Source: an uncultured Acetatifactor sp.
GTDB lineage: Bacteria > Bacillota > Clostridia > Lachnospirales > Lachnospiraceae
Reading direction: 5' to 3'
Assembly: GCA_934426825.1 (NCBI GenBank)
Contig: CAKRYI010000015.1
Coordinates: 1-60,362, forward strand
DNA length: 60,362 bases
Part shown: positions 1 to 7,941 of the stretch, piece after piece
Position numbering within the stretch: position 1 is the first letter of the stretch
Layout: every line of letters begins with the position of its first letter
Notes under the pieces: generated by a model
What the model was told of the DNA's origin: nothing
What the model saw: the letters and a program-made list of their open reading frames with translations, nothing else
Database searches by the model: none
Translations under genes and position numbers: made by a program

Positions 1-865
1 GAACTACAACCAATCTCTCCCTGATACTCTCTGTCTGCTTATTATAACATAGCAAAGGATAACAGGGAACTACAACTAAGTGGTGATTCAGAAGATGTAT
101 CAGTGTATTATAACATAGCAAAGGATAACAGGGAACTACAACCAATCTCTCCCTGATACTCTCTGTCTGCTTATTATAACATAGCAAAGGATAACAGGGA
201 ACTACAACTTCTTCCTGCGAAATAAAAAAGGACTACTCATTATAACATAGCAAAGGATAACAGGGAACTACAACTATTCGGGTACGCCCGGTTCCGGGAA
301 GAGCATTATAACATAGCAAAGGATAACAGGGAACTACAACATCCGGAATATAAAGTTCTTTTCGATGCTTATTATAACATAGCAAAGGATAACAGGGAAC
401 TACAACAGTACCGGGAGTATAACCCAATGCATTTTTATTATAACATAGCAAAGGATAACAGGGAACTACAACAGCAGCAAAGGGCAAAACAGAACGTCCG
501 GAATTATAACATAGCAAAGGATAACAGGGAACTACAACTGAAACGATAGCGATTGCACTGGAGGTCAATTATAACATAGCAAAGGATAACAGGGAACTAC
601 AACCCGTGAACCGAAACCGAGAATTTAATGGAATTATAACATAGCAAAGGATAACAGGGAACTACAACGGCGATTAACAAGCGTTGGCGATAAATTAATT
701 ATAACATAGCAAAGGATAACAGGGAACTACAACGTGAGTGAAACATTCTTCTCTAATGGCGGAATTATAACATAGCAAAGGATAACAGGGAACTACAACA
801 ACAGTCGTATTGTAATCAAGTTTTCCCTGATTATAACATAGCAAAGGATAACAGGGAACTATAAC
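1..865 (-). CRISPR. CRISPR array, type II (II-C-like) repeats, truncated at the left window edge
   Basis: Thirteen full 36-nt repeats start at 41, 107, 173, 239, 305, 371, 437, 503, 568, 633, 698, 764 and 830, plus the last 10 nt of another at 1-10. They separate 13 spacers of 29-30 nt. On the plus strand the repeat begins ATTATAACATAGC and ends GGGAACTACAAC. On the minus strand it begins GTTGTAGTTCCCTG and ends TATGTTATAAT, which resembles type II (especially II-C, Neisseria-like) repeats, so crRNAs are probably read on the minus strand. All repeats are identical except the one at 830-865, which has one change (ACTATAAC for ACTACAAC). Spacers 11-40 and 143-172 are identical. No cas gene or convincing tracrRNA lies in the window; they are presumably to the left. 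Confidence 0.97.
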
Positions 866-931
866 AAGTTACCCCCTAATTTGTATAACAAAACGATTAT
901 AGCATAATAAAATAAAGCGGGCAATGGAAAC
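866..931 (-). repeat. Decayed terminal CRISPR unit (30-nt spacer plus degenerate repeat)
   Basis: Exactly 30 nt after the last recognisable repeat, the sequence at 896-931 again starts ATTATA and matches the 36-nt repeat at about 22 positions by eye. The preserved part is the segment that reads TATGCTATAAT on the minus strand, that is, the extended -10 promoter. The crRNA-forming half has diverged. The 30-nt stretch 866-895 would be a fourteenth spacer. The exact 30-nt phasing makes chance unlikely, but the match is from inspection only. Confidence 0.6.
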
Positions 932-1084
932 AGAGTGAAAGCAAGCACGGGCAACTCTCACAAGCAAGCAAACAGTAGGAACACTCCCCATGGCATTTCC
1001 CCTCATTTTGTGTTACAATACAAATCGTTACCCCGCATGGTTAAAATCCAGACATCAGGCGGGATTTCTGAGGAGATGACAGTA

Positions 1085-1804
1085 ATGGAAGAAAAGAAAT
1101 TTTATCTGGTATGCGAGAGAAACTGGGTTTACTCCGTGCTGATTTTTATTGCGGGATTTTTTGGGGCATATACATATCTGTTGAGGGGAAATGTGTTTTG
1201 CAATGCGCAGACGGGAAACGTGGTTCTGATGGGACTTGCTCTCGGCGGAGGGCAGTGGAAGCAGGCATTGTATTATCTGATTCCCATCTCCGCATATCTG
1301 ATGGGAGCTTTTATATCCGAACTTTTCCCCAATCCGATTAAGCACAGGCTGCCCATACGGTGGGATACTTTGCTGATTGCCATTGAAATGGTGGTGATTG
1401 TGGCATTGGGGTTCGTGCCGGAGTCAGCACCGGTGCAGATTTCGCAGGTGGCAATCAACTTTATTGCATCCATGCAGTACAATACTTTCCGACAGGCAGA
1501 GGGAACGCCGATGGCAACCACCTTTGCCACAAATCATATCCGGCAGATAGGTGTGGGACTGGCAAAAGAACTGAGACACCGTAAAATGGGAGACAAGTCC
1601 CACCGCCCTAAATTGAAAAAACATTTTTGGATGTTATTATGCTTTTTGGCAGGCGCAGTGATAGGTACCATTCTCTGTAATATTTTTGTGGGAAAAGCCA
1701 TCTGGGTTACGTTAATTCCGTTTGCAGTGGTGTTTGGTGCATTGATTCATGCGGATTTCACCACGGAAAAAGAATTGATGGAGCAGAAACCTTCCGGGCA
1801 CTAA
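1085..1804 (+). CDS. YoaK-like (DUF1275) family membrane protein
   Basis: A 239-residue polytopic inner-membrane protein of the DUF1275/YoaK family, whose biochemical role is not established. Hydrophobic segments lie near residues 14-32, 62-80, 96-115, 182-202 and 208-224. The family motif CNAQTGNVV is at about residues 38-46, and a polar MATTFATNHIR segment lies near the middle. A longer reading frame extends upstream to 935, but the AGGAG at 1071-1075 is best spaced (9 nt) for the ATG at 1085, and the upstream residues look non-native. It is the first gene of a loose same-strand group with 1914, 2643 and 3029. Confidence 0.85.
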   Translation: MEEKKFYLVCERNWVYSVLIFIAGFFGAYTYLLRGNVFCNAQTGNVVLMGLALGGGQWKQALYYLIPISAYLMGAFISELFPNPIKHRLPIRWDTLLIAIEMVVIVALGFVPESAPVQISQVAINFIASMQYNTFRQAEGTPMATTFATNHIRQIGVGLAKELRHRKMGDKSHRPKLKKHFWMLLCFLAGAVIGTILCNIFVGKAIWVTLIPFAVVFGALIHADFTTEKELMEQKPSGH

Positions 1805-1913
1805 TCAGGGAATACAGGAAATTAAGTATTATCATAAACGTATAGCCTTTAACACCACGTTGCCAATAAAAGGGGTAAAAAAGACTATAAACCATCACAA
1901 CAGGGGAGAGTAT

Positions 1914-2624
1914 ATGAAAAAGTTATCTAAGGAAGACTGGCAGAATCTGCAAAGCTGCCGCAGTTTCCCGTATCAGGGGAAAAAGGTGGCGTCGCCGCTA
2001 TGGGTATTCGGAGTCGTCATGGCAGCAATACTGGCAGCAGTTGTGCTATTAATTTTTGTACCGCTATTTGGCAGGGGAAATATCACCCTGACAGCAGTAT
2101 TTTGTGTGCTTTTGCTTACATTTGTGCTGGGGTATCCGGTCAAGGTGTTACAAATAGACGCCATGAAGGCTTTGACACAATATTTCCGGGACGAAAAAGG
2201 GGATTTCTACAAAGTGCAGTTCACGAAAGTGGGCAGTGAGCATATACAGGTGGAAGTTCCTGAATCGGTTATGGAACTGCCGGAAAGTATGAAGGAAGCG
2301 CAGGAAGCCTTGCAGGAACGGGATGACATACTGGAGCAGTCCTATGCGGAAGCACGCAGCAAAGCGCTGGCATATTACTATGTCAAACGTTTTCAAAAGG
2401 GAAAGCGTGACTGGAACTGGTTTTCGGGTGGAGAGGCTAAAGTGCGGCTGTTAGGGCGGCTTACTCCGTTAGGGAAAAACAGATACCTCGCCGTTACGGA
2501 TGCTCGAACCAAAAGAATCACAATTCCGAAAGAATATGAGGTTGTATTCTCCAACGAAGAACGTCCCTGCCAGTACCGCAATGATGAAAAAGGACGCAGT
2601 CAAACTTTTCAATCTAAAAAGTAA
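1914..2624 (+). CDS. Unknown two-TM protein with cytoplasmic C-terminal domain
   Basis: A 236-residue protein I do not recognise. Two adjacent hydrophobic segments (about residues 29-51 and 55-77) form a membrane hairpin. A charged domain follows, with a helical, glutamate-rich stretch near residues 115-150 and a probable beta-rich end (VRLLGRLTPLGKNRYLAVTD). The start is ATG 1914, preceded by GGGGAGAG; an in-frame ATG at 1860 lacks a ribosome binding site. It sits 18 bp before the ACT-domain gene and is probably co-transcribed with it. Confidence 0.75.
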   Translation: MKKLSKEDWQNLQSCRSFPYQGKKVASPLWVFGVVMAAILAAVVLLIFVPLFGRGNITLTAVFCVLLLTFVLGYPVKVLQIDAMKALTQYFRDEKGDFYKVQFTKVGSEHIQVEVPESVMELPESMKEAQEALQERDDILEQSYAEARSKALAYYYVKRFQKGKRDWNWFSGGEAKVRLLGRLTPLGKNRYLAVTDARTKRITIPKEYEVVFSNEERPCQYRNDEKGRSQTFQSKK

Positions 2625-2642
2625 GCCCACAGGAGGACCAAC

Positions 2643-3008
2643 ATGGAAATTAAAAAGATAGAGTGCGCCTTCTCCGTGTGCAAGGTGCCGGATTTTTCAC
2701 AGGTGGATTTGGAAAAGGAATATTGTTTTACAGGCACAACGGATGAGGAAAAGTCGCTGGTCTGCCTGACGGAGAGAGTGCCGGAAAATGCAACGGTCCG
2801 GGAGGACGGCTGGCGCGCATTTCGGATTCAGGGAGTGCTGGATTTTTCCCTGATAGGCATTCTGGCAAAAATAGCAACGCTAATGGCGGACAACCATATC
2901 GGCATTTTTGCCGTTTCGACATACAACACGGACTATATCCTGACGAAACAGGAGCATTTTGAAAAAGCATTACAGGTACTGGCGGAAGCGGGGTATCGTA
3001 TCGTTTAA
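2643..3008 (+). CDS. ACT-domain protein
   Basis: A 121-residue stand-alone ACT-type regulator. The C-terminal half contains the recognisable ACT strand-helix pattern (SLIGILAKIATLMADNHIGI followed by FAVSTYNTDYILTK), as in small COG3603-like proteins that usually bind amino acids or related metabolites. The ligand cannot be read from the sequence. A strong AGGAGG lies 8-9 nt before the ATG. It lies 20 bp upstream of the GTPase gene, so the two are likely translated from the same message. Confidence 0.8.
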   Translation: MEIKKIECAFSVCKVPDFSQVDLEKEYCFTGTTDEEKSLVCLTERVPENATVREDGWRAFRIQGVLDFSLIGILAKIATLMADNHIGIFAVSTYNTDYILTKQEHFEKALQVLAEAGYRIV

Positions 3009-3028
3009 ACAGTGGAAGGAGAAGCATT

Positions 3029-3991
3029 ATGGTAAAAATTGATTTGATTACCGGTTTTCTTGGTTCCGGAAAAACCACATTTATCCGAAAGTACGCAGAA
3101 TATCTGATGAAAAAGGGGTTTCACATCGGTATTCTGGAAAATGATTTCGGCGCCGTGAATGTGGATATGATGCTTTTGCAGGATTTGCTTGGGGATAACT
3201 GCGAGCTGGAGATGATTTCCGGCGGCTGTGATAAAGAGACGCACAAAAGGCGTTTTCGCACGAAGCTGATTGCCATGGGAATGTGCGGGTATGACCGCGT
3301 GCTGGTGGAGCCCTCCGGCATTTATGACGTGGACGAGTTTTTTGACGTGCTGCGGGAGGAGCCTTTGGACGGATGGTATGAGATTGGCAGTGTGATAGCC
3401 ATTGTGGACGCTAAGTTAGAGAAAAATTTGTCCGAAGAGGCGGATTACCTGCTTGCCTCAGAGGTGGCAGGAGCGGGCAAAGTGCTGTTAAGCCATGCCG
3501 ACGAGGCAGACCCGGAGGAAATGGAGCAGACCGTTTTACATTTAAATAGCGCATTGGAGGCAATCCAGTGCAAGCGGCGGCTGAATCGGGAAGTGATGGC
3601 AAAAAATTTGCAGGAACTGTCAGAGGAGGATTTGGAAGCGCTGGCGAACGGCGGTTATGTCAACGAAAGTTATCGCAAGATGGATATGGGAGACCACAAA
3701 GGTTTTGATTCCCTGTATTTCATGAATCTGCCGATAACGGAAAGCAGGCTGCGGACGGCGGTAGAACAGATGATGCGGGATACGTCCTGCGGAAGTATTT
3801 TCCGGGTAAAGGGATTTTTGAAAAAGAAAGAAGGCGGGTGGCTGAAACTCAATGCCACCCACAATGGAATCCAGTTAGAACCAATCAACGAAGGACAGGA
3901 GGTTCTGATTGTCATAGGCGAACAGTTAAAGGAAAGCAGGATTACTGCGTATTTACAGGACGATTCACAAGGGGAACCGCAGGAAAAATAG
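3029..3991 (+). CDS. G3E-family (CobW/COG0523-like) P-loop GTPase, divergent
   Basis: A 320-residue protein with the G3E N-terminal signature: Walker A GFLGSGKTT at residues 9-17, the family's ENDFGAVNVD at 37-46, and the LVEPSGIYD switch-II-like segment near residue 90. Family members are GTP-driven metal chaperones or cofactor-insertion factors. Two expected motifs are altered. The metal-binding GCxCC motif is GCDKE (residues 66-70), and the usual NKxD base-recognition motif reads SHAD, so metal delivery and strict GTP specificity are both doubtful. A C-terminal region with FRVKGFLKKK and WLKLNATHN resembles the CobW C-terminal fold. Its last 50 bp overlap the convergent glycerate kinase. 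Confidence 0.85.
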   Translation: MVKIDLITGFLGSGKTTFIRKYAEYLMKKGFHIGILENDFGAVNVDMMLLQDLLGDNCELEMISGGCDKETHKRRFRTKLIAMGMCGYDRVLVEPSGIYDVDEFFDVLREEPLDGWYEIGSVIAIVDAKLEKNLSEEADYLLASEVAGAGKVLLSHADEADPEEMEQTVLHLNSALEAIQCKRRLNREVMAKNLQELSEEDLEALANGGYVNESYRKMDMGDHKGFDSLYFMNLPITESRLRTAVEQMMRDTSCGSIFRVKGFLKKKEGGWLKLNATHNGIQLEPINEGQEVLIVIGEQLKESRITAYLQDDSQGEPQEK

Positions 3992-5129
3992 CGGGATAAC
4001 TTCTGATGCCGCGAAATACCTGTTCCACCGTGTCTGCCATGTTGCGCATGGCAGTTTCCCGGTTCATGGCGTCCTCCAAGGAAAATTCGTTTCGGAGTAT
4101 GGGGAAAAAGGCGTCAATTCCTGCCTCATTGCAACAGTCTGCATCCGGGGTGGCGCAGCCGCAGAAAGCGAAAACAGGTTTCCTCCACTGTTTTGCCAAA
4201 TGAGCCACTCCCATGGGGGCTTTTCCCATGGCGGTCTGGGCGTCCATGCGCCCCTCCCCGGTGATGACGAGGTTAGCTTCCCAAATGGAATCGGAAAGTC
4301 CGGTTTCCTCTAAAACAATCCGGATTCCGGGTTCCAAGGACGCATTTAAAAAAGTGCGGAACGCAAAACCCAATCCGCCGGCGGCACCGGCGCCCTCGGC
4401 AGAAGGGTTTGCATCAGGGTAGTTGGAAGCAGTCAGTCCGGCAAAATCTTTAAGCCATTTATCCATTTGTGCAATCGATTCGGGGGCAGCTCCTTTCTGG
4501 GGAGCAAATACAGCGCTGCAGCCTTTTTCGCCACACAGGGGATTTGTCACATCACAGGCAATCCGAAAGGTGCACTCCTTTAACTGCGGCAGCACATTTT
4601 CCGTGGTAATGCGTTTAATATGCGGCAATCCGGCGGCTCCGAAGCATACCTGACGGTCGTTTTCGTCCAACAGTCCGAAGCCGAGTGCCTGCAACATGCC
4701 GATTCCGCCGTCGTTGGTGGCGCTGCCGCCGATTCCTATGATAAAATGCCGGCATCCTTTTTGAATCGCGTCGCGAATAACCTCTCCGACACCGTAAGTG
4801 GTAGTATGGAGGGGATTTTTTTCGTGCCCGGATACGAGAGTGATTCCCGCCGCACCTGCCATCTCGATAACGGCGGTGCGACCGTCCGAAAGGATACCGT
4901 ATTCACATTCCACGGGATGTCCCGCGGGACCGGTCACGCAGATTTTTGTAAGGGCTCCGCCGCAGTCTTTTGTCAGCGCACGCACGGTTCCCTCGCCTCC
5001 GTCCGCCAACGGTCTTACTACGATTTCCGCGTCCGGGTATACCCGGCGCAGTCCCTTTGCGGCGCTTTCGCCCGCTTCCAAAGAAGTCATGCTTCCCTTA
5101 AAAGAATCAATGGCAATTACAACTTTCAT
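3942..5129 (-). CDS. glxK: Glycerate kinase
   Basis: A 395-residue glycerate kinase of the GarK/GlxK family, phosphorylating D-glycerate with ATP. It begins MKVVIAIDSFKGSM, the family's N-terminal signature, and contains FIIGIGGSATNDGG, PADGGEGT-like RPLADGGEGTV, and VITGEGRMDAQT near the C-terminus. The start at 5129 is chosen over an upstream in-frame ATG because it begins at the conserved motif and has GGGAG 10 nt before it. About 20 extra C-terminal residues, compared with the usual ~380, come from reading into the 3' end of the convergent GTPase gene. Confidence 0.93.
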   Translation of the reverse strand: MKVVIAIDSFKGSMTSLEAGESAAKGLRRVYPDAEIVVRPLADGGEGTVRALTKDCGGALTKICVTGPAGHPVECEYGILSDGRTAVIEMAGAAGITLVSGHEKNPLHTTTYGVGEVIRDAIQKGCRHFIIGIGGSATNDGGIGMLQALGFGLLDENDRQVCFGAAGLPHIKRITTENVLPQLKECTFRIACDVTNPLCGEKGCSAVFAPQKGAAPESIAQMDKWLKDFAGLTASNYPDANPSAEGAGAAGGLGFAFRTFLNASLEPGIRIVLEETGLSDSIWEANLVITGEGRMDAQTAMGKAPMGVAHLAKQWRKPVFAFCGCATPDADCCNEAGIDAFFPILRNEFSLEDAMNRETAMRNMADTVEQVFRGIRSYPAIFPAVPLVNRPVNTQ

Positions 5130-5162
5130 GAAAATATCGCTCTCCCTGTCTTTGATAAGGTT

Positions 5163-5168
5163 ATTATA
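5163..5168 (-). promoter_or_regulatory. Likely -10 element of the glycerate kinase gene
   Basis: Minus-strand TATAAT about 34 nt upstream of the start codon. No good -35 is visible 16-18 nt further upstream, so the call rests on the -10 and its position. Confidence 0.4.
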
Positions 5169-5210
5169 GCAGACAATTCCGGAAAAGGTAATTTTCTGTT
5201 GCAAAATTCA

Positions 5211-5239
5211 TTGACAAATAAATAATAATAAATTATGAT
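5211..5239 (+). promoter_or_regulatory. malQ promoter
   Basis: TTGACA (5211-5216), a 17-nt AT-rich spacer, then TATGAT (5234-5239). This is a near-consensus sigma-A promoter 80 bp before malQ. The LacI-type operator at 5256 lies just downstream of the expected start of transcription. Confidence 0.8.
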
Positions 5240-5255
5240 AAAAACAACTCATTTA

Positions 5256-5272
5256 GTTAAGCGGTACACCTA
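5256..5272 (+). promoter_or_regulatory. LacI-type operator, site 1 (malQ)
   Basis: GTTAAGCGGTACACCTA, an imperfect odd-centred dyad. The same 17 bases recur at 9844-9860, and a 13/17 match occurs at 12501-12517. It lies 16 nt after the -10, where a bound repressor would block early transcription. The regulator at 6916 is the obvious candidate. Confidence 0.75.
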
Positions 5273-5318
5273 GCGTATTTGCTGAAAAAATGGAAAATAA
5301 AACGGAGAAGAAACAAAA

Positions 5319-6809
5319 ATGGTATGTAAAGATAACTTGAAAAGAACGGCGGGAATTTTAATGCCGGTGGCATCCCTCCCCTCGGAATGTGCGGTGGGAG
5401 GATTTGGCAGGGAGGCTTATGCTTTTGTGGACAGCCTTGAAAGAATGGGAATTACCATATGGCAGATACTGCCCTTAAATCCTTTGGGCTACGGCAATTC
5501 CCCCTATCAGCCCTACTCCTCTTTTGCCGGAGATGAATTGTACATTGACGTGCGCATGCTGGAGCAGGAGGGGTATCTTGCACCGGGAAGCGTCACGGGA
5601 ATGCCGGATGCGGATAAAAAGCGGGTGGACTATCAGGCGGCAAGGGCGTACAAGGAGCCGTATCTGCGAGAGGCCAGCAGGGAGTTTTGGAACAGGGAAG
5701 CGGATTCCCCTGCTTTCCGGGAGTTTCAGACGATGGAGTGGGTATATCTCTATGCGGTGTTTATGGCGTTGAAAAAACAGAACGGACTGCGCTGCTGGAA
5801 CGAGTGGCCGCGCGAGCAGCAGGACTGGATTTTAAACAAGGAGTATGACATTCGCCATTTGGAGGATGAAATACGGTATCAGATGTTTCTCCAGTATGAG
5901 TTTTACAGACAGTGGAATGAACTCAAGCGTTACGCCAACCAAAAGGGAATTCAAATTATGGGGGATATTCCTTTTTATGTGGGAATTGATTCGCTGGACG
6001 TGTGGAGCTGCCGGGAAAATTTCCTTTTGGATGCGGAGGGAAAACCCAGTTTTGTGGCGGGAGTGCCGCCCGATTATTTCAGCGAGACCGGACAGCGCTG
6101 GGGCAATCCCATTTACAACTGGGAATACTTAAAAGAGAATCATTTCGTCTTTTGGCTGAACCGGCTTTCTTACAGCAGCAAATTGTACGATATTTTGAGA
6201 ATTGACCATTTCCGGGCATTTGACACTTACTGGAAAATACCGGCTTCCTGTGAAACGGCAGTGGAAGGCGAGTGGGTGGAAGCACCGGGGTATGAGCTGT
6301 TTGACGCGGTGTTTGCGGCAATGCCGGATATACAAATCGTGGCGGAGGACTTGGGAGATTTGAGACCGGAAGTGCTGAAGCTGCGGGATTATTATCATTT
6401 TATGGGAATGAATATTGTGGAATTTACTTTTTTATCCCCGGAGGAGCCCATAGAACATCAGGTGATTTACACCGGAACGCACGACAACCAGACGGTGGTC
6501 GGATGGTATCGCGGGCTGGATAAGGAAACCGGAAAAAAGGTTTCCCAAAAGCTGCACCGGTACGGAAAGCCGTGGGAGAGCGTCGGCACAAAAATGTTAC
6601 GGTATACATTTGGCAGCGACGCGTGCCTTGCCATTGTTCCTGCCATGGATATTTTGGAGCAGGACGACAGCGCAAGGCTGAATACACCGGGAACGGTGGG
6701 AAGTCCGAACTGGGAATGGCGGATGGAAAGCATGGAGCTGCTGGAACACCGGGAGAAGAAAGTCAGAAAAATTCTGACACAAAGTAACCGAATTCAGGAG
6801 AAGGGCTGA
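5319..6809 (+). CDS. malQ: 4-alpha-glucanotransferase (GH77, amylomaltase)
   Basis: A 496-residue cytoplasmic disproportionating enzyme that transfers alpha-1,4-glucan segments between maltodextrins, releasing glucose. The GH77 fold is complete. QILPLNPLGYGNSPYQPYSS is at residues 49-68, the nucleophile is D296 in LRIDHFRAF, the acid/base is E343 in VAEDLGD, and the third acidic residue is D389 in THDNQT. Length matches bacterial amylomaltases. It is the first gene of the maltodextrin locus, with its own promoter and operator. It is followed by the regulator and a neopullulanase-like enzyme, which make its substrates. Confidence 0.96.
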   Translation: MVCKDNLKRTAGILMPVASLPSECAVGGFGREAYAFVDSLERMGITIWQILPLNPLGYGNSPYQPYSSFAGDELYIDVRMLEQEGYLAPGSVTGMPDADKKRVDYQAARAYKEPYLREASREFWNREADSPAFREFQTMEWVYLYAVFMALKKQNGLRCWNEWPREQQDWILNKEYDIRHLEDEIRYQMFLQYEFYRQWNELKRYANQKGIQIMGDIPFYVGIDSLDVWSCRENFLLDAEGKPSFVAGVPPDYFSETGQRWGNPIYNWEYLKENHFVFWLNRLSYSSKLYDILRIDHFRAFDTYWKIPASCETAVEGEWVEAPGYELFDAVFAAMPDIQIVAEDLGDLRPEVLKLRDYYHFMGMNIVEFTFLSPEEPIEHQVIYTGTHDNQTVVGWYRGLDKETGKKVSQKLHRYGKPWESVGTKMLRYTFGSDACLAIVPAMDILEQDDSARLNTPGTVGSPNWEWRMESMELLEHREKKVRKILTQSNRIQEKG

Positions 6810-6876
6810 CAAAACCCCGAAAAGGAAGAAACAGGAACCAAAAGAGGAGCAGACAAAACCCCAAAAAGGCAGAAAC
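6808..6876 (+). repeat. Imperfect direct repeat between malQ and the regulator
   Basis: A ~25-bp segment beginning GACAAAACCCC occurs at 6808-6832 and again at 6852-6876 with two differences, with similar GGAG-containing flanks. It looks like a local duplication of ~44 bp. No promoter or operator is evident here, so the regulator is probably read from the malQ promoter. Confidence 0.6.
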
Positions 6877-6915
6877 GAAACTCTGCAGTGACAGAAAAAG
6901 TGAGGCGTAAAAGGT

Positions 6916-7941
6916 ATGAAAATTAAGGATATTGCGATTCGGGCGGGAGTGAGCACGGCGACGGTTTCCAATGTTATCAACGGAAACTATAACAAAGTCT
7001 CCCAAGAGACGGTACAGAAAGTACAGAAAATTATAGAAGAGAACGATTACAAGCCGAATGCCACGGCGAGAAGCCTTGCCCTTAAAGAGAGCCGGATTAT
7101 CGGTGTGGTAATGCCCAATCTGGGGGAGAATGATGTGTTTTCCTCCAGTCCGTATTACGCGCAGATACTGGCGCTTTTGGAAAATTATGTGCGCAGGCAG
7201 GGATATTATCTGATGGTGCGCTGCGTCAACGAATGCCGGGAGATTATCCCCCTCATTTCCACATGGAACGTGGACGGTGTGATTATCTTAGGCGCCTACC
7301 GCAGCGAGGTGGAGGGAATCCGCAGCAAACTGGATATTCCGACGGTTTACATTGACACTTACGCGGAGGATATGGGCATTGCCAATGTGGGAATTGACGA
7401 CTATAAGGGCGGCTTCCTTGCAGCGCGCTATCTGCTGAGCAAGGGTCACAGAAAGATTGCTTTTGTCGGACCCAATATCAACAGCCCCGGTGTTATCAAG
7501 GAGAGGTTTCGCGGATTTACGGACGCCTGCCGGGAAAAGCAGGTGGAGATAACCCCTGACTGCATTTTTGAGTCCATTACCCAGTATGAAAACGGAGTGG
7601 AAGCGGGCAAAAAGATTGCTTTTTCGGACAAGCAGTTTACCGCAGTTGCCACAATGTCTGATATTCTGGCATTCGGCGTCATGGAGGGTCTGAGACTCAG
7701 CGGGCTCAGCATTCCGGGGGATGTTTCCGTTATCGGCTTTGACAATCTGGCGAGCTGCAGATTTTCCAACCCGCAGCTTACGACGGTGTCCCAGAATCTG
7801 GAGCAGAAAGCGTCGCTGGCGGGAGAATTTTTGTTCCGGATGATTCGGGATAAAGAAAAAATGGTCGTGAACAAAACAGTGGATGTGGAAATCGTGGAAA
7901 GACAATCGGTGAAAGAGGTGGCATATGGAGGAATGGCTTGA
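6916..7941 (+). CDS. LacI-family transcriptional regulator (probable maltodextrin repressor)
   Basis: A 341-residue LacI/GalR regulator. The N-terminal helix-turn-helix and hinge read MKIKDIAIRAGVSTATVSNV and NATARSLALKES. The periplasmic-binding-protein-like effector domain follows from residue ~60, with the typical DGVIILGAY, VGIDDYKGGFLAARYL and DVSVIGFDNLASCRFSNPQLTTV segments. It sits between malQ and a GH13 enzyme and overlaps the latter by 17 bp. The three operator-like sites upstream of malQ, the GH31 gene and malE are its probable targets. The effector (maltose or maltodextrin) is inferred from context. Confidence 0.92.
   Translation: MKIKDIAIRAGVSTATVSNVINGNYNKVSQETVQKVQKIIEENDYKPNATARSLALKESRIIGVVMPNLGENDVFSSSPYYAQILALLENYVRRQGYYLMVRCVNECREIIPLISTWNVDGVIILGAYRSEVEGIRSKLDIPTVYIDTYAEDMGIANVGIDDYKGGFLAARYLLSKGHRKIAFVGPNINSPGVIKERFRGFTDACREKQVEITPDCIFESITQYENGVEAGKKIAFSDKQFTAVATMSDILAFGVMEGLRLSGLSIPGDVSVIGFDNLASCRFSNPQLTTVSQNLEQKASLAGEFLFRMIRDKEKMVVNKTVDVEIVERQSVKEVAYGGMA

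Noticed and set aside
233..568. Open frame on the minus strand encoding a repetitive VVVPCYPLLCYN peptide
   Set aside because: It is simply the CRISPR repeat translated; spacer-derived residues differ at each unit and no ribosome binding site exists.
866..1084. Possible tracrRNA or cas leader right of the array
   Set aside because: The only repeat-like segment (896-931) is in the same orientation as the repeats and in exact array phase, so it is a decayed repeat, not an anti-repeat; no terminator hairpins typical of tracrRNA follow.
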